This document shows, piece by piece, positions 7,812 to 17,164 of a stretch of DNA of 64,000 bases. The number at the start of each line of letters is the position of its first letter. Position 1 is the first letter of the stretch. Both the position numbers and the translations under genes were made by a program. The notes under the pieces were generated by a model. The model was not told where the DNA came from, did not search any database, and was given only the letters and a program-made list of their open reading frames with translations. Origin of the DNA: a virus; the IMG/VR virus record IMGVR_UViG_3300025096_000006, positions 44,231-108,230 of that record, one strand, 5' to 3'.

Positions 7812-10712
7812 CTATTGATTTACATTTTTATAAGTAATATTAATATCCATTTTTTTACCGGTTTTCTTTGATGTCAATCTTAGTTTAAAAGTATTTCCCC
7901 AAATTGTCTCCTCAAGATTGTCTGCTCCAATCGTCACATTTTGCATTTCTTCATGTGATTCGTTTGAAATATCAGCATCTGTATCATCTATTATTGTTTG
8001 GTTTATGTTGGGTTTTATCATAAATAGTTTTTTAAATGATTTTGAGGGTTCTGTGTAATGAGTGAGAGTCGGATCTAAATCTTCCTCACAATAAGCTTCA
8101 AAGATAGAATATTTGAAAGCTCCATCATCAACTAATTCAGCTTCGTATATTTCAGATTCAAAGCCGGGTATTCCGGCCTCATTTACGGCTCTAAATAAAT
8201 AATAATATTTTCTATTAGTTGCAATCTTATCATAAAATATTGTTTGCGATAAGGTATTTTTTGAATTTTCTATTTTTAAGTCTATTCTTGAGATAATTTG
8301 ATTATCAAAATCCGCAATAGATCGTGGTTTTTCGGACACTCTATACACTTCAATAGCAGCTTGTCTAGACACGGATATTCGATTGACCTGATCTTCAACA
8401 GCATTATCTATATCAATCATATCAAGAGAATGAATATAAGAACCTCTAATATCATAATCATCATCCATAATGGGAGAAGGGGGCAAATAATGCGTAGTAA
8501 AGTCATCATATTTAATATCAAATCCAATTATTTGCGAATTATCCATCAGTTGGAACGGCGAAACATCAACTATGTTTGGGGGGTTATCTAACGCTTTTAA
8601 AACTTTAGTAGCAATTGGTATTTCTATTATTTTAGCAGAGGCTTCAAAATTTAAATAAAAATCTGCTAGGTATTGGTAGTTTTTAGATATACTCTGAGTG
8701 CTATCGATAAAAGTATTAATTCCTAGCAAGGCGTTATCTTCGTCTGTTTCATATAATTGCGTTTCTGGTCCTGCAGTTAAAGGGTCATACCACTGAATAC
8801 AATACCACCCTTCGTAATCAGCAGCTTCTTCCCCAACTATTCCGGAAGGTCTGCCTAAACGAACAGTATCTACTGAATATTTGCTGCCACACACAAGGAC
8901 ATAAGCATAAACATTATACGTATAATCTTGATCATATTTTATTTGGCTATCATATAATAAAATATCATCTCCCTCTTTGCCTTCAGCGATCCAAAAATCT
9001 TGTAATACGCCCAATGATCCACCGGTAGCAACATTGCCACCTATTTTTTCAACCCTGTAGGCTATTGTTTCTAAATATTTATGCTGATCACCTCCTACAG
9101 ATACGGGACCGGCATAATAAGAAGTTGGATTAACTATAGCATCTAAAATTAATTCTTCAGAGGCGCCTGTGCCGGCGCGGCTGTATGTTGAAAGAGCAGC
9201 TTTATCTAAAGAATAAGCTAGTGTAGTATTAGATAATTCTTCAAAATCTTTTACAAAATGAGCTATATTAATTGAATTATAGTGAGCGTATAAAAGAGTT
9301 GATTCCTTTGCAGACAGTCGATCAATATTTGGAGCACCTATAAAATAACAATCAGACGATGGGTTCACTGCTGCTTCGCTAGCCTGCTGAGAAGAGATAT
9401 TATTAATTGCAGAATAGTTAATGAATTCCGCAAAATCCAGCGTTCTGTACGTTTCACTGTTTGTTTCAGTTAGATCCTCTGAGCCCTCTAGCGAAGCGGA
9501 TGTATACATTTTTTCGACCATGAAGGTCATATCCTCCAGCCGACTAGGTTCTGCAGAAATTTGTCCAAATAAATCTTTTAAATCTTTCATAAACTTGCTA
9601 CTAAGATTGTGCTCAGTTATTAAATCTCTTACATAGCTCAAGCCTGCAAAAGATTCACTTCCAAAATTAGACAGATATGCTGAATTTAATGATTGGAAAT
9701 CAATTTTAATATAAAAAGGTATTTTACTAATGTTGTCAACAATAGATTTACATTCTTCAGATACTGCATTTTGATCAAATATCACATTGCGCATAGCCGA
9801 ATCAATACTGTTTATTGTACTTTGCGAGAGAGGATACCTTAATAAAGATGCAGAATAATAATTTCTCAAGTTTAAATCAATATCTTCAAATTGAGGAGTA
9901 GGAAATCCAGCGCCGGCGCCGGCATCCGCAGTTTCATCCCACGAATCTGCAGAATAAAATGGCGGCAAATAAGTGCTAATTAAGACAGGATCTAACAAGC
10001 TATCTGGCTCTACTGATGTTAAGTCTGGATATGCATTTTCTAATGTTATAAATCTAAGTATTGCGTCTGCGTATCCGTATGTCGGCTCTGGAGTATCTTC
10101 AATTGTCTGAAATAAATATGCATTTGGAAGAACGCGCTCTGACGCAACCCCATTAGTATAGTCTAAATACTCCGAATAATGTCTGTTATAGCTAGGGGTT
10201 ATCGATATTGTATTGTTTCCCTGAGCGGCGGCGGCATTATGATCTATTATATTAGAGTCATATTTGTGATATGGCAATTGCAAATACCTAATGGAGTGGT
10301 CTCCGAATACCGTATTGTGTTGAGACAGCGGTCCTACATATGATTTATCTGAATATTCTCCACCCATTATATAGGCTTCCCACCATAGATAATTGTCAAA
10401 CCCAAAACTAGTATCTTCATAAATTCGACAAGGCACTCTATAGCTATTAAAAAAAGATAAATTATTTATTTCTTCCATAAGATCAAAATTTGGAATAATC
10501 GCATGCATTCCTTCTTGCTCTGGAACATATTGAACTCCTAATTCATCAAATGTATACTCAGTTCCAAACAAGGAGTAAGAGAAGTACTCTTCATCATCCG
10601 AAATTTCTTCAACTGATATAAAGGCGCCCATGGCTGTTCTGAAAGGATCAGAACCGCTTATAATATCTAAATTTGCTAAGCTTAATGCAATGGCGGGGTA
10701 TTCAGTACTCAT
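7812..10712 (-). CDS. Large virion structural protein, 966 aa
   Basis: A 966-residue, acidic, Tyr- and Asn-rich protein with no enzymatic motif. Towards the C-terminus two stretches look like fibronectin-type III strands: YDQDYTYNVYAYVLVCG, and TNRKYYYLFRAVNEAGIPG followed by FESEIYEAELVDD. The very end (TFKLRLTSKKTGKKMDINIT) is basic and beta-rich. Such a layout suits an extended tail appendage or baseplate-periphery protein. It lies in a run of six long structural genes with 9-bp overlaps or gaps of at most 53 bases. No homologue with known function is recognised. It is unlikely to be a tape measure, because long heptad-repeat helices are absent. Confidence 0.65.
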   Translation of the reverse strand: MSTEYPAIALSLANLDIISGSDPFRTAMGAFISVEEISDDEEYFSYSLFGTEYTFDELGVQYVPEQEGMHAIIPNFDLMEEINNLSFFNSYRVPCRIYEDTSFGFDNYLWWEAYIMGGEYSDKSYVGPLSQHNTVFGDHSIRYLQLPYHKYDSNIIDHNAAAAQGNNTISITPSYNRHYSEYLDYTNGVASERVLPNAYLFQTIEDTPEPTYGYADAILRFITLENAYPDLTSVEPDSLLDPVLISTYLPPFYSADSWDETADAGAGAGFPTPQFEDIDLNLRNYYSASLLRYPLSQSTINSIDSAMRNVIFDQNAVSEECKSIVDNISKIPFYIKIDFQSLNSAYLSNFGSESFAGLSYVRDLITEHNLSSKFMKDLKDLFGQISAEPSRLEDMTFMVEKMYTSASLEGSEDLTETNSETYRTLDFAEFINYSAINNISSQQASEAAVNPSSDCYFIGAPNIDRLSAKESTLLYAHYNSINIAHFVKDFEELSNTTLAYSLDKAALSTYSRAGTGASEELILDAIVNPTSYYAGPVSVGGDQHKYLETIAYRVEKIGGNVATGGSLGVLQDFWIAEGKEGDDILLYDSQIKYDQDYTYNVYAYVLVCGSKYSVDTVRLGRPSGIVGEEAADYEGWYCIQWYDPLTAGPETQLYETDEDNALLGINTFIDSTQSISKNYQYLADFYLNFEASAKIIEIPIATKVLKALDNPPNIVDVSPFQLMDNSQIIGFDIKYDDFTTHYLPPSPIMDDDYDIRGSYIHSLDMIDIDNAVEDQVNRISVSRQAAIEVYRVSEKPRSIADFDNQIISRIDLKIENSKNTLSQTIFYDKIATNRKYYYLFRAVNEAGIPGFESEIYEAELVDDGAFKYSIFEAYCEEDLDPTLTHYTEPSKSFKKLFMIKPNINQTIIDDTDADISNESHEEMQNVTIGADNLEETIWGNTFKLRLTSKKTGKKMDINITYKNVNQ

Positions 10713-10724
10713 ATTGCGCTCTCT

Positions 10725-12032
10725 TTAGTAAGTAGTAGAAGTGCCGGATGGGTTTCCTGCAAATATCATTAGATCAGATTCTTCGGTTGCTATTTCGGCG
10801 CCGAGGGCTAAAGAAGTAAAATTACCAAACTTAAATATATCATATTTTCGACTTCTAAACTCGTCACTAGTTTCATAGCTGCGTGCTATTAATTCATCAT
10901 ATAGCGATGAAATGGTATTGTCTAATATTTCTGACCATGTATTATCTGAGCCAAATCTTTCCTTGAGAGCCGCTAGTTCACCCGAATAATATTCAACATA
11001 CGTGGCACCTTCAGCATATTGTTCTTCATCAGTTGGCTCTTCTTCTCCATCATAATACGTATGAGAAAACATCGGCGCATAATCACTACTATTCATAAAA
11101 TCCCAATATATTTGTCGTTCTTCTCCCCACAAATCTTCAAAAGATGTATATGCTATCTCCATAACTTGGCCGGCTTCAAATCTATCAGTATAATTAACGC
11201 TGTCAAAATCAAAATCAGATTCAAATTCAGCAGCAATTGAGCCTAGGGCGGCGCGCATAAGTATGCTTCCTTCTACTTCATTTTCCCAGTCGTCTGTATT
11301 GGGAGCAATGATGTCTATAAGTCCTATTCTGTTCTCACGTTCTTCAAAATCTGATCCCAAAGCCAATTCCGGGAGTCCGTTTTCGCACGGTTTATCTCCG
11401 CTAGTTGAATATTCAGTTTCTTGTTCAGGCGCAGCGTCCTCACCAGTATCGGGATCTGCTGAGTCAGCGGCTTGGCTAGCAACTTGACCGAATGGATCCT
11501 GATCTGCTGCCAGCTCGCCAGCTCCTCCTTGCGGATCTTGTTTAGTGTCAGATACATAGGCTCCACCGCCGCGGGTTCTAGATTGCCATAGGGATCCAAC
11601 TTCTTTTGGTCCACGGGTTCGATCTCCTGCTTCTCCACCGCCGCGGGTTCTAGATTGCCATAGGGATCCAACTTCTTTTGGTCCACGGGTTCGATCTCCT
11701 GCTTCTTCTTCTTCAGGGGTGGGTATGCCGAATTTTGGATCCGAAACTTCTTTTTCAAGCGGAGATCCGTATAAGGTAGCCCAGCTAGACTGGGCGCCGC
11801 CGGCGGATTGAATCATATAGCCTATGCTCATTGTTCCAAGAGATTCGTGAATAATAACATCTTCATCTGGATCGCCATATACTCTGGAACCACCTCCAGA
11901 AAACCAATCATCCTCTTCGTCTGGTGGCTCTTCGATAACGCATTGCCCCAGGTCCCAAGACCACACATAAGGTTCGCCATATAAATCTTTACATTCTTGA
12001 TCTAAGCGTTCAGTTTCTTCATCAGTGGGCAT
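10725..12032 (-). CDS. Acidic virion-region protein with perfect tandem repeat
   Basis: 435 residues, starting MPTDEETERLDQECKDLYG. It is very acidic, with a disordered, Gly/Glu/Asp-rich first half. Around residues 110-158 two identical 24-residue units (each containing GPKEVGSLWQSRTRGGG) stand in tandem. They are encoded by a perfect 72-base DNA repeat, so the duplication is recent. The C-terminal half is better folded (WGEERQIYWDFMNSSDYAP, SEILDNTISSLYDELIARSY). It lies inside the structural block and is probably a virion or assembly protein. An overlapping frame across the repeat also stays open but looks like a shadow. Confidence 0.65.
   Translation of the reverse strand: MPTDEETERLDQECKDLYGEPYVWSWDLGQCVIEEPPDEEDDWFSGGGSRVYGDPDEDVIIHESLGTMSIGYMIQSAGGAQSSWATLYGSPLEKEVSDPKFGIPTPEEEEAGDRTRGPKEVGSLWQSRTRGGGEAGDRTRGPKEVGSLWQSRTRGGGAYVSDTKQDPQGGAGELAADQDPFGQVASQAADSADPDTGEDAAPEQETEYSTSGDKPCENGLPELALGSDFEERENRIGLIDIIAPNTDDWENEVEGSILMRAALGSIAAEFESDFDFDSVNYTDRFEAGQVMEIAYTSFEDLWGEERQIYWDFMNSSDYAPMFSHTYYDGEEEPTDEEQYAEGATYVEYYSGELAALKERFGSDNTWSEILDNTISSLYDELIARSYETSDEFRSRKYDIFKFGNFTSLALGAEIATEESDLMIFAGNPSGTSTTY
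11561..11704 (-). repeat. Perfect 72-bp tandem duplication
   Basis: Positions 11561-11632 and 11633-11704 appear identical base for base. The period is 72, so the reading frame is kept and 24 residues are added. The absence of synonymous differences points to a recent slippage or recombination event. Confidence 0.93.
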
Positions 12033-12054
12033 AAAAATATATTTCCTTAATTAT

Positions 12055-12765
12055 TTAAGTAAGTTGTTTTAATGGAGTGCTAGGCATTTCGCGTAAAATT
12101 TGAGCTGATTTATTAGCGTCAACGGCGCCAGCATCCATGCTAAACACTACCTGATCGCCATTGGGGCTATTCGTATTGTTGCCGCGATTATTGTTTTTAT
12201 TAACGGCTCTATTAGTATTATTATTAGAGCTGCCAATATCACTCATCAGGACGCTAATATTTTTATTCTGTTGTATTTGTTTTGAGCTATTGCGTTTTCG
12301 CTTGTCATTTTCGTTTCGTTTATTTTGAGGAATATCATCATCCAAACAGTAAAATGGATCATTTGGATTAGCAAAATTCTTTTTTGCATCTCTTTGTTTG
12401 TTTTTCATATTTTTTGTCGATTGTTCATCAATTATATTTGGGTTATCTACAGTTTCTTTATCGGTTTGCTGTAGTAATAGCGAATAATCATATTTTTCAT
12501 CACTAATGTCACAGCCCAGTGAAAATAACAATTTAGTAGAGATTTCTGCGGTGTTGCCGTTCGACTCATAGGCGCCTGCAATTCTTTTTGCTTTCATGAT
12601 GGCTAAAGATTTTTGAATATTGGCTACTCTTGTTCTTCTTTTGTCAGTAACTTTGCCGTTTATTAAAAACTTATTTTTTGTTGCAATAATTCGGTTTAAA
12701 GCTCTATCTTCGACTATTTCTCTAGTTAGCATTCGACTGCTTGCGCCGCGTTTACGTTTTGCCAA
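12055..12765 (-). CDS. Basic, Asn-rich disordered protein, 236 aa
   Basis: It begins MAKRKRGASSRMLTREIVED with a strongly basic helical N-terminal 60-70 residues (NKFLINGKVTDKRRTRVANI). A low-complexity Asn/Lys/Arg region follows (NRAVNKNNNRGNNTNSPNG near residue 185), then a short C-terminal segment (AQILREMPSTPLKQLT). No family is recognised. Charge and disorder suggest nucleic-acid binding or a flexible assembly factor, but it lies among structural genes and could equally be a virion linker. The 53-base gap before it carries a CTATTTAT element and an AT-rich stretch. Confidence 0.62.
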   Translation of the reverse strand: MAKRKRGASSRMLTREIVEDRALNRIIATKNKFLINGKVTDKRRTRVANIQKSLAIMKAKRIAGAYESNGNTAEISTKLLFSLGCDISDEKYDYSLLLQQTDKETVDNPNIIDEQSTKNMKNKQRDAKKNFANPNDPFYCLDDDIPQNKRNENDKRKRNSSKQIQQNKNISVLMSDIGSSNNNTNRAVNKNNNRGNNTNSPNGDQVVFSMDAGAVDANKSAQILREMPSTPLKQLT

Positions 12766-12797
12766 AATAATTCTCCATTTTTTAATATAATCTCATG

Positions 12798-12805
12798 ATA
12801 AATAG
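12798..12805 (-). promoter_or_regulatory. CTATTTAT element, candidate late-promoter motif
   Basis: CTATTTAT on the coding strand, 33-40 bases before the 236-residue gene, in one of the few intergenic gaps of the structural block. See 7784-7791. Confidence 0.25.
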
Positions 12806-12818
12806 TGCACATATGATT

Positions 12819-15644
12819 TTAAAACCCGCCGGGAAGTTCGGAGGGGTCGCCGCCCTCGTCATCGGTTTCGAGTTCTGGATCCTCGCGTCCATAGTCTCGC
12901 TCGAATTTATCCATAATCTCCACTATATCAAAAAGCTCATCGTCTCCAAGTTTATCCGTACCGCCAAAGCCTCCGCGCCTCCAGCCGCCACCGGATCCTT
13001 CTTCAGCTGGCGGGTCTTCTTCAACAGTCGGCTCACCGCCCAATGTTGTAACAATGTCTGCTGTATAAACAATAGGAGGAAAACATTCTAAAACGCCTTC
13101 GAACTGCATATCTATTGGATCTGTGCCCCATTCATTTATAAAAGCGGCGAAAGGCTTCAGGTCCCGGTGAACGGTGTCTCGAGCGTGGACGTAGACCGCA
13201 GCTTCATCTAGTGAATCAACGCCGGCATAAAGTTCAGCGATTGCTTGAATTCCTTCCAATAAAAACACAACAGAATCTAGCGTTCCGGTTTCAGGATGCA
13301 CCATTGTCATTAGTGAGTTTGTATTAAGAACAAGATCTACCCTGCTTCCTTGAAATGTAAAATATAGCATTTCTCTATGAATATTAAAAATTAATGGCGC
13401 CAAAATCCATGGCTCAGAGCCGGGTGTATAACGCTCAACCATAGCTTGTGCAAAAAAAGAATTAAACTTATCATCAATAGCGTTATATGAGCAAGCTTCT
13501 TTAGCATATTCGCCGTATTCTACAAAATCGTCAACGATTTTTAAAAAGGATTCTATTAGTTTAACAACGGCAGCTAACGAATGATCTTCAATATGAAAAA
13601 CGGTATGATAATATTCAGTAGAAATTTCTTCATCTATTTGAAAATATCCTCCTTCTTTTTCTCGACCAACGTCGGTTGCCCACTCCCACGAATAATAATC
13701 TTCAAACGACATGCACAGTAATCTATAATTATCGTAAGCATTATAAAAAGTTGATGTATTTAAGACGTCAAAATTTCTTGGTATTACGTAAGAATATACC
13801 ATATTGTCATCTTCTGATAGTTCTTCAATGTAATATCCATCACTTTCTGAGTCTATTGAAAATCTATAATCGGTTTCCAGCACAGCATGTCCAGAAGGAG
13901 ATTCATAATCTGTGTAAGCTAAATTTTGATGAGTCATATACTTTACTTTTGGATACGAGTAATCTTCATCAAAGGCGATCCAAAACTCTTTGATTGGCTT
14001 ATCAAAGATTGGGGCGCCGTCCAGCTGGACTTCTTCTAATTCTATTTTTGAATTATATCTGGTTAACGAAAGTGTTTTTTCCTTAATCAAAGAGTTGGTA
14101 AATTCTTTTCCGAAAACAGCTTCAACACCTTTCACATGATAAACCCTAGACATTAGCAAATAATCATTAACTATTCTTTCATAATCGATAAAATAATATC
14201 CTTTGTTTAAGATATCCTCAAATCCAGACTCAATTACATCAGATACATCATCAACTTCAATTGGATTAAGATTTACACCAACTCGATGCATAAAATAGTT
14301 GTTATAAATTACATAATGTTCGTACTCTGTATCCACATAGAAGCCTGTGTAAGGATACTCAGCACCATCTCCAGTGTAAAATGCGCGCTCCTCGGCTGTT
14401 GGTACGTTAGCAGAACCAAAAAAGCTTGAGTTTACTTCTGACCAAGTTGCCGCGTCCATGGAAGCATTTGATCTTCTATCTAAAATTTTATTATTATATA
14501 TTAGTCTTTTATGAAGAAGATGTTCGTCGATTAATGAATTATTAAACTTGTGAATCATATTTCTATATCCACGATAAAAACGACCCATAGATGTTCCTGG
14601 AGTTTTTATTGGCCAAGTCCTTCTTAATTGATTAAGTTGAACAAGTAACTCTGGTTTTCTACCATAAACCGATTGAATGTATTTAATACTATTTATAATT
14701 TCTAATAATTCTTCTGATATCCTACCTGTGTCTATAGAATCTTGATACTGTTCATAAAAAACTTCTAATGCAATATGAATTTCATCATGAGTTACAGCCT
14801 CTTGTGTATAATATCTGCCATTGATACCTTGTATGGGGACATCATTATATGTTGATTCTGTAGTTTTTGATCCGCCTACAAACTGCTCTTGCGGTTCGTC
14901 ATTTAAAATTCCATCTTTAAAAACATGCTCATATGAGGCGTCTGATACTGTAATCTCTGATATTGTTTGATCAAAGTATATTCTATTATATCGGTCTTCT
15001 GGGCTATCTACATATTCCGCCGTGTCCTTATCGACCGTAGTGCTAAACGCATATAAAAATAAGTTGCTATAGTCGTCAGACATCATAGTAAAAATATGAA
15101 ACGGGTCTTCAAATGGGTCGTTTTCGCTAAAGCTCCATATATGAACACCCACGGACTCTTCGGCGCCGTAGAAGTCTTCAACACCATAATTATACCACGA
15201 CAAGTCTATATCAACTTCAGTAGTCAGCTTATAGTGTAAAGTTGTAGTATCATACCAGTCCTCTACTGGTTCCGAGTCGCTAAAATCTGCATACCAAAAA
15301 TTTCCATGATGACCGCCTAAAGTAGACATTACATTAGCGCCGAAGAAATCAATCGTGCTATTTTCACGCAATTCTGCAGAGCTTGACATCATAGTCAACA
15401 CATTAATATCATTATTTAGAAATCTTTCATGGTATTTTTGTGAAAGCCCACACATCACATAAAAGTTTAAGTTATCCACCATATATTCAATAAGTTCAGT
15501 GGGCGCATTATAATCGTAATCGCCGCCTACCTTAATAGACACTTGAGCTGTAATTTTTTCATCATATACTGTAATTTTTTCTATGAATGGTGTTGGAAGC
15601 CATCTGCCATAGCGATTTAATTTATCTAGGTTTGCTATTGACAT
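12819..15644 (-). CDS. Large virion structural protein, 941 aa
   Basis: It starts MSIANLDKLNRYGRWLPTPF. A long, Tyr/Asp/Glu-rich body has alternating beta and helical parts. The central basic patch (RRTWPIKTPGTSMGRFYRGY near residue 340) is the most distinctive block. The last 80 residues are an acidic, Gly-rich disordered tail (GGGWRRGGFGGTDKLGDDEL and on). No enzymatic motif is visible. Its start overlaps the end of 15635-17164 by 10 bases, so the two are translated together. By position it is probably a baseplate or tail-fibre-network component. Confidence 0.65.
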   Translation of the reverse strand: MSIANLDKLNRYGRWLPTPFIEKITVYDEKITAQVSIKVGGDYDYNAPTELIEYMVDNLNFYVMCGLSQKYHERFLNNDINVLTMMSSSAELRENSTIDFFGANVMSTLGGHHGNFWYADFSDSEPVEDWYDTTTLHYKLTTEVDIDLSWYNYGVEDFYGAEESVGVHIWSFSENDPFEDPFHIFTMMSDDYSNLFLYAFSTTVDKDTAEYVDSPEDRYNRIYFDQTISEITVSDASYEHVFKDGILNDEPQEQFVGGSKTTESTYNDVPIQGINGRYYTQEAVTHDEIHIALEVFYEQYQDSIDTGRISEELLEIINSIKYIQSVYGRKPELLVQLNQLRRTWPIKTPGTSMGRFYRGYRNMIHKFNNSLIDEHLLHKRLIYNNKILDRRSNASMDAATWSEVNSSFFGSANVPTAEERAFYTGDGAEYPYTGFYVDTEYEHYVIYNNYFMHRVGVNLNPIEVDDVSDVIESGFEDILNKGYYFIDYERIVNDYLLMSRVYHVKGVEAVFGKEFTNSLIKEKTLSLTRYNSKIELEEVQLDGAPIFDKPIKEFWIAFDEDYSYPKVKYMTHQNLAYTDYESPSGHAVLETDYRFSIDSESDGYYIEELSEDDNMVYSYVIPRNFDVLNTSTFYNAYDNYRLLCMSFEDYYSWEWATDVGREKEGGYFQIDEEISTEYYHTVFHIEDHSLAAVVKLIESFLKIVDDFVEYGEYAKEACSYNAIDDKFNSFFAQAMVERYTPGSEPWILAPLIFNIHREMLYFTFQGSRVDLVLNTNSLMTMVHPETGTLDSVVFLLEGIQAIAELYAGVDSLDEAAVYVHARDTVHRDLKPFAAFINEWGTDPIDMQFEGVLECFPPIVYTADIVTTLGGEPTVEEDPPAEEGSGGGWRRGGFGGTDKLGDDELFDIVEIMDKFERDYGREDPELETDDEGGDPSELPGGF

Positions 15645-17164
15645 ATTTCAGGCTCCGTTGCTCTTCCATAAATATCAAAGTAAATAGCCTCTTCTGATTG
15701 AGTTTTGCAATCGAAATCTAAATCAACATAATAGGATTGCTTATTGAATGTTTCTGCGCCTTTACATGCCAATTCATTATCAATTTCATGATCCACCAAT
15801 ATATCAAAATAATATTCGACGCTGGCAGTAGTATAATTTGTCGATGGAATTGTTACTGGCTGATTAGCAACCATATATCCATCTTGAACATTGTTATATT
15901 CTTTTTTGAAATATTTTCTCTTATAGCGAACGTACTCATCCTTACCGCCTGCCCAAGAATCAAGTATCCACGCCGATTCATCATCAACAGTTAAACTAAT
16001 TTCGCCATCATTAGAGCGCTCGCCACAAGTAGCTGAAACCAACACTATACTAAGATCAGATGTTAAGTCATATAAATTTCCTTCCTGCACACCTTCGATA
16101 TCTAATTCAGTTCCAAAGTTATCTATTGCTTCAAGTAAATAAAGCAACAGTTCGGCGCCTCTTGATTGTTCGGTAACTCCAGCAAGCGATTCCTCTTCGG
16201 TATAACTATCCAATAATACCGTTGCGGTTCCGGTGCCGGCACCTCCGTCTGCTATAGTATCTTCTTTTGTGTTTATTACAAAGCCAGATGCAGGACCGCC
16301 AGATGCAGAGTCTTTAATTGTAATAGTTACAGTATAATTATTATGATTAATAGTGAGGATATCGCCGCTTGTGACCCCAGTCCAGCCATGGTTGCCGCCA
16401 AAGTCCTCATAAAGACCAATCCGACCATTGGCCGCAGTGCACGAAGTAACCGTTTCTTTTTGAAACACTTCAATGTCGAAATTTTCTACCAGGAGCGCGG
16501 TATTTACCTCCTCCATGTATATCAAAGCATCGTCAGCCTTTAATCCGACCGTGTGCAAATCGGCAAAAACCCTACTGGAGCCTATTATATCGTTTACAGA
16601 ATCAGGTAGCAGATCCTGATCAAGACGAGCAATTTGTTTTTCATATTCCAAAGTTATATTAATTTGAGGTATGTCCGAAAGGGTTACAGAATCTCTATTC
16701 GCTGATGATGATATTTTATTTTGTAAAGCAACAACCTTCCATGCTGGTGCGTAATTATTTGAATCTGAATCTAAAACCGCATCGCCAATTGACTTTTCAA
16801 ATCTGAACATTTCTGCGCGAGCTATTTGCTGCTGCGGGGTGGCATCAACATATTGAGTTTCGCCAGGATTTTGAATTTGTTCGTCATGGCGCTCAATATC
16901 CGTGAACAAAATTGGGGACTCAAGATATGCAGTGCTCTGCTTAATTCTTTTGTGAATATCATTTTGTGGCTCAGGAAGCGCAGTGGTCTCAACTGTGGTT
17001 CCATGGAGCACATCACCTGTACAGTATCTTTTATCATATAAAATATTATCATCAAAAAATGCATAATAAACAGGCTGCAGCTTTCCAATAGACATTAAAT
17101 ATCTACCATATGTTGTTAACTGGATATCAAAAACTTGCTCTTTTTTGTTTAAAAACTTAGCCAT
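15635..17164 (-). CDS. Virion structural protein, 509 aa
   Basis: The N-terminus MAKFLNKKEQVFDIQLTTYG, followed by IGKLQPVYYAFFDDNILYDK, is a pattern I associate with marine T4-like phage structural proteins (memory, not a search). A middle segment around residues 240-390, Gly-rich with ITIKDSASGG and LLLYLLEAIDNFG, resembles in layout the beta-modules in 3313-5646 and 26792-28915, though more distantly. The C-terminal third (YYVDLDFDCKTQSEEAIYFD) closes the fold. It overlaps the giant protein gene upstream at one base, so it is translationally coupled to it. Confidence 0.68.
   Translation of the reverse strand: MAKFLNKKEQVFDIQLTTYGRYLMSIGKLQPVYYAFFDDNILYDKRYCTGDVLHGTTVETTALPEPQNDIHKRIKQSTAYLESPILFTDIERHDEQIQNPGETQYVDATPQQQIARAEMFRFEKSIGDAVLDSDSNNYAPAWKVVALQNKISSSANRDSVTLSDIPQINITLEYEKQIARLDQDLLPDSVNDIIGSSRVFADLHTVGLKADDALIYMEEVNTALLVENFDIEVFQKETVTSCTAANGRIGLYEDFGGNHGWTGVTSGDILTINHNNYTVTITIKDSASGGPASGFVINTKEDTIADGGAGTGTATVLLDSYTEEESLAGVTEQSRGAELLLYLLEAIDNFGTELDIEGVQEGNLYDLTSDLSIVLVSATCGERSNDGEISLTVDDESAWILDSWAGGKDEYVRYKRKYFKKEYNNVQDGYMVANQPVTIPSTNYTTASVEYYFDILVDHEIDNELACKGAETFNKQSYYVDLDFDCKTQSEEAIYFDIYGRATEPEICQ

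Noticed and set aside
11324-11758. A 144-residue overlapping minus-strand frame carrying its own repeated unit
   Set aside because: The repeat arises because the 72-bp duplication is read in a second frame. The frame lies wholly within the longer 10725-12032 gene and has no ribosome binding site.
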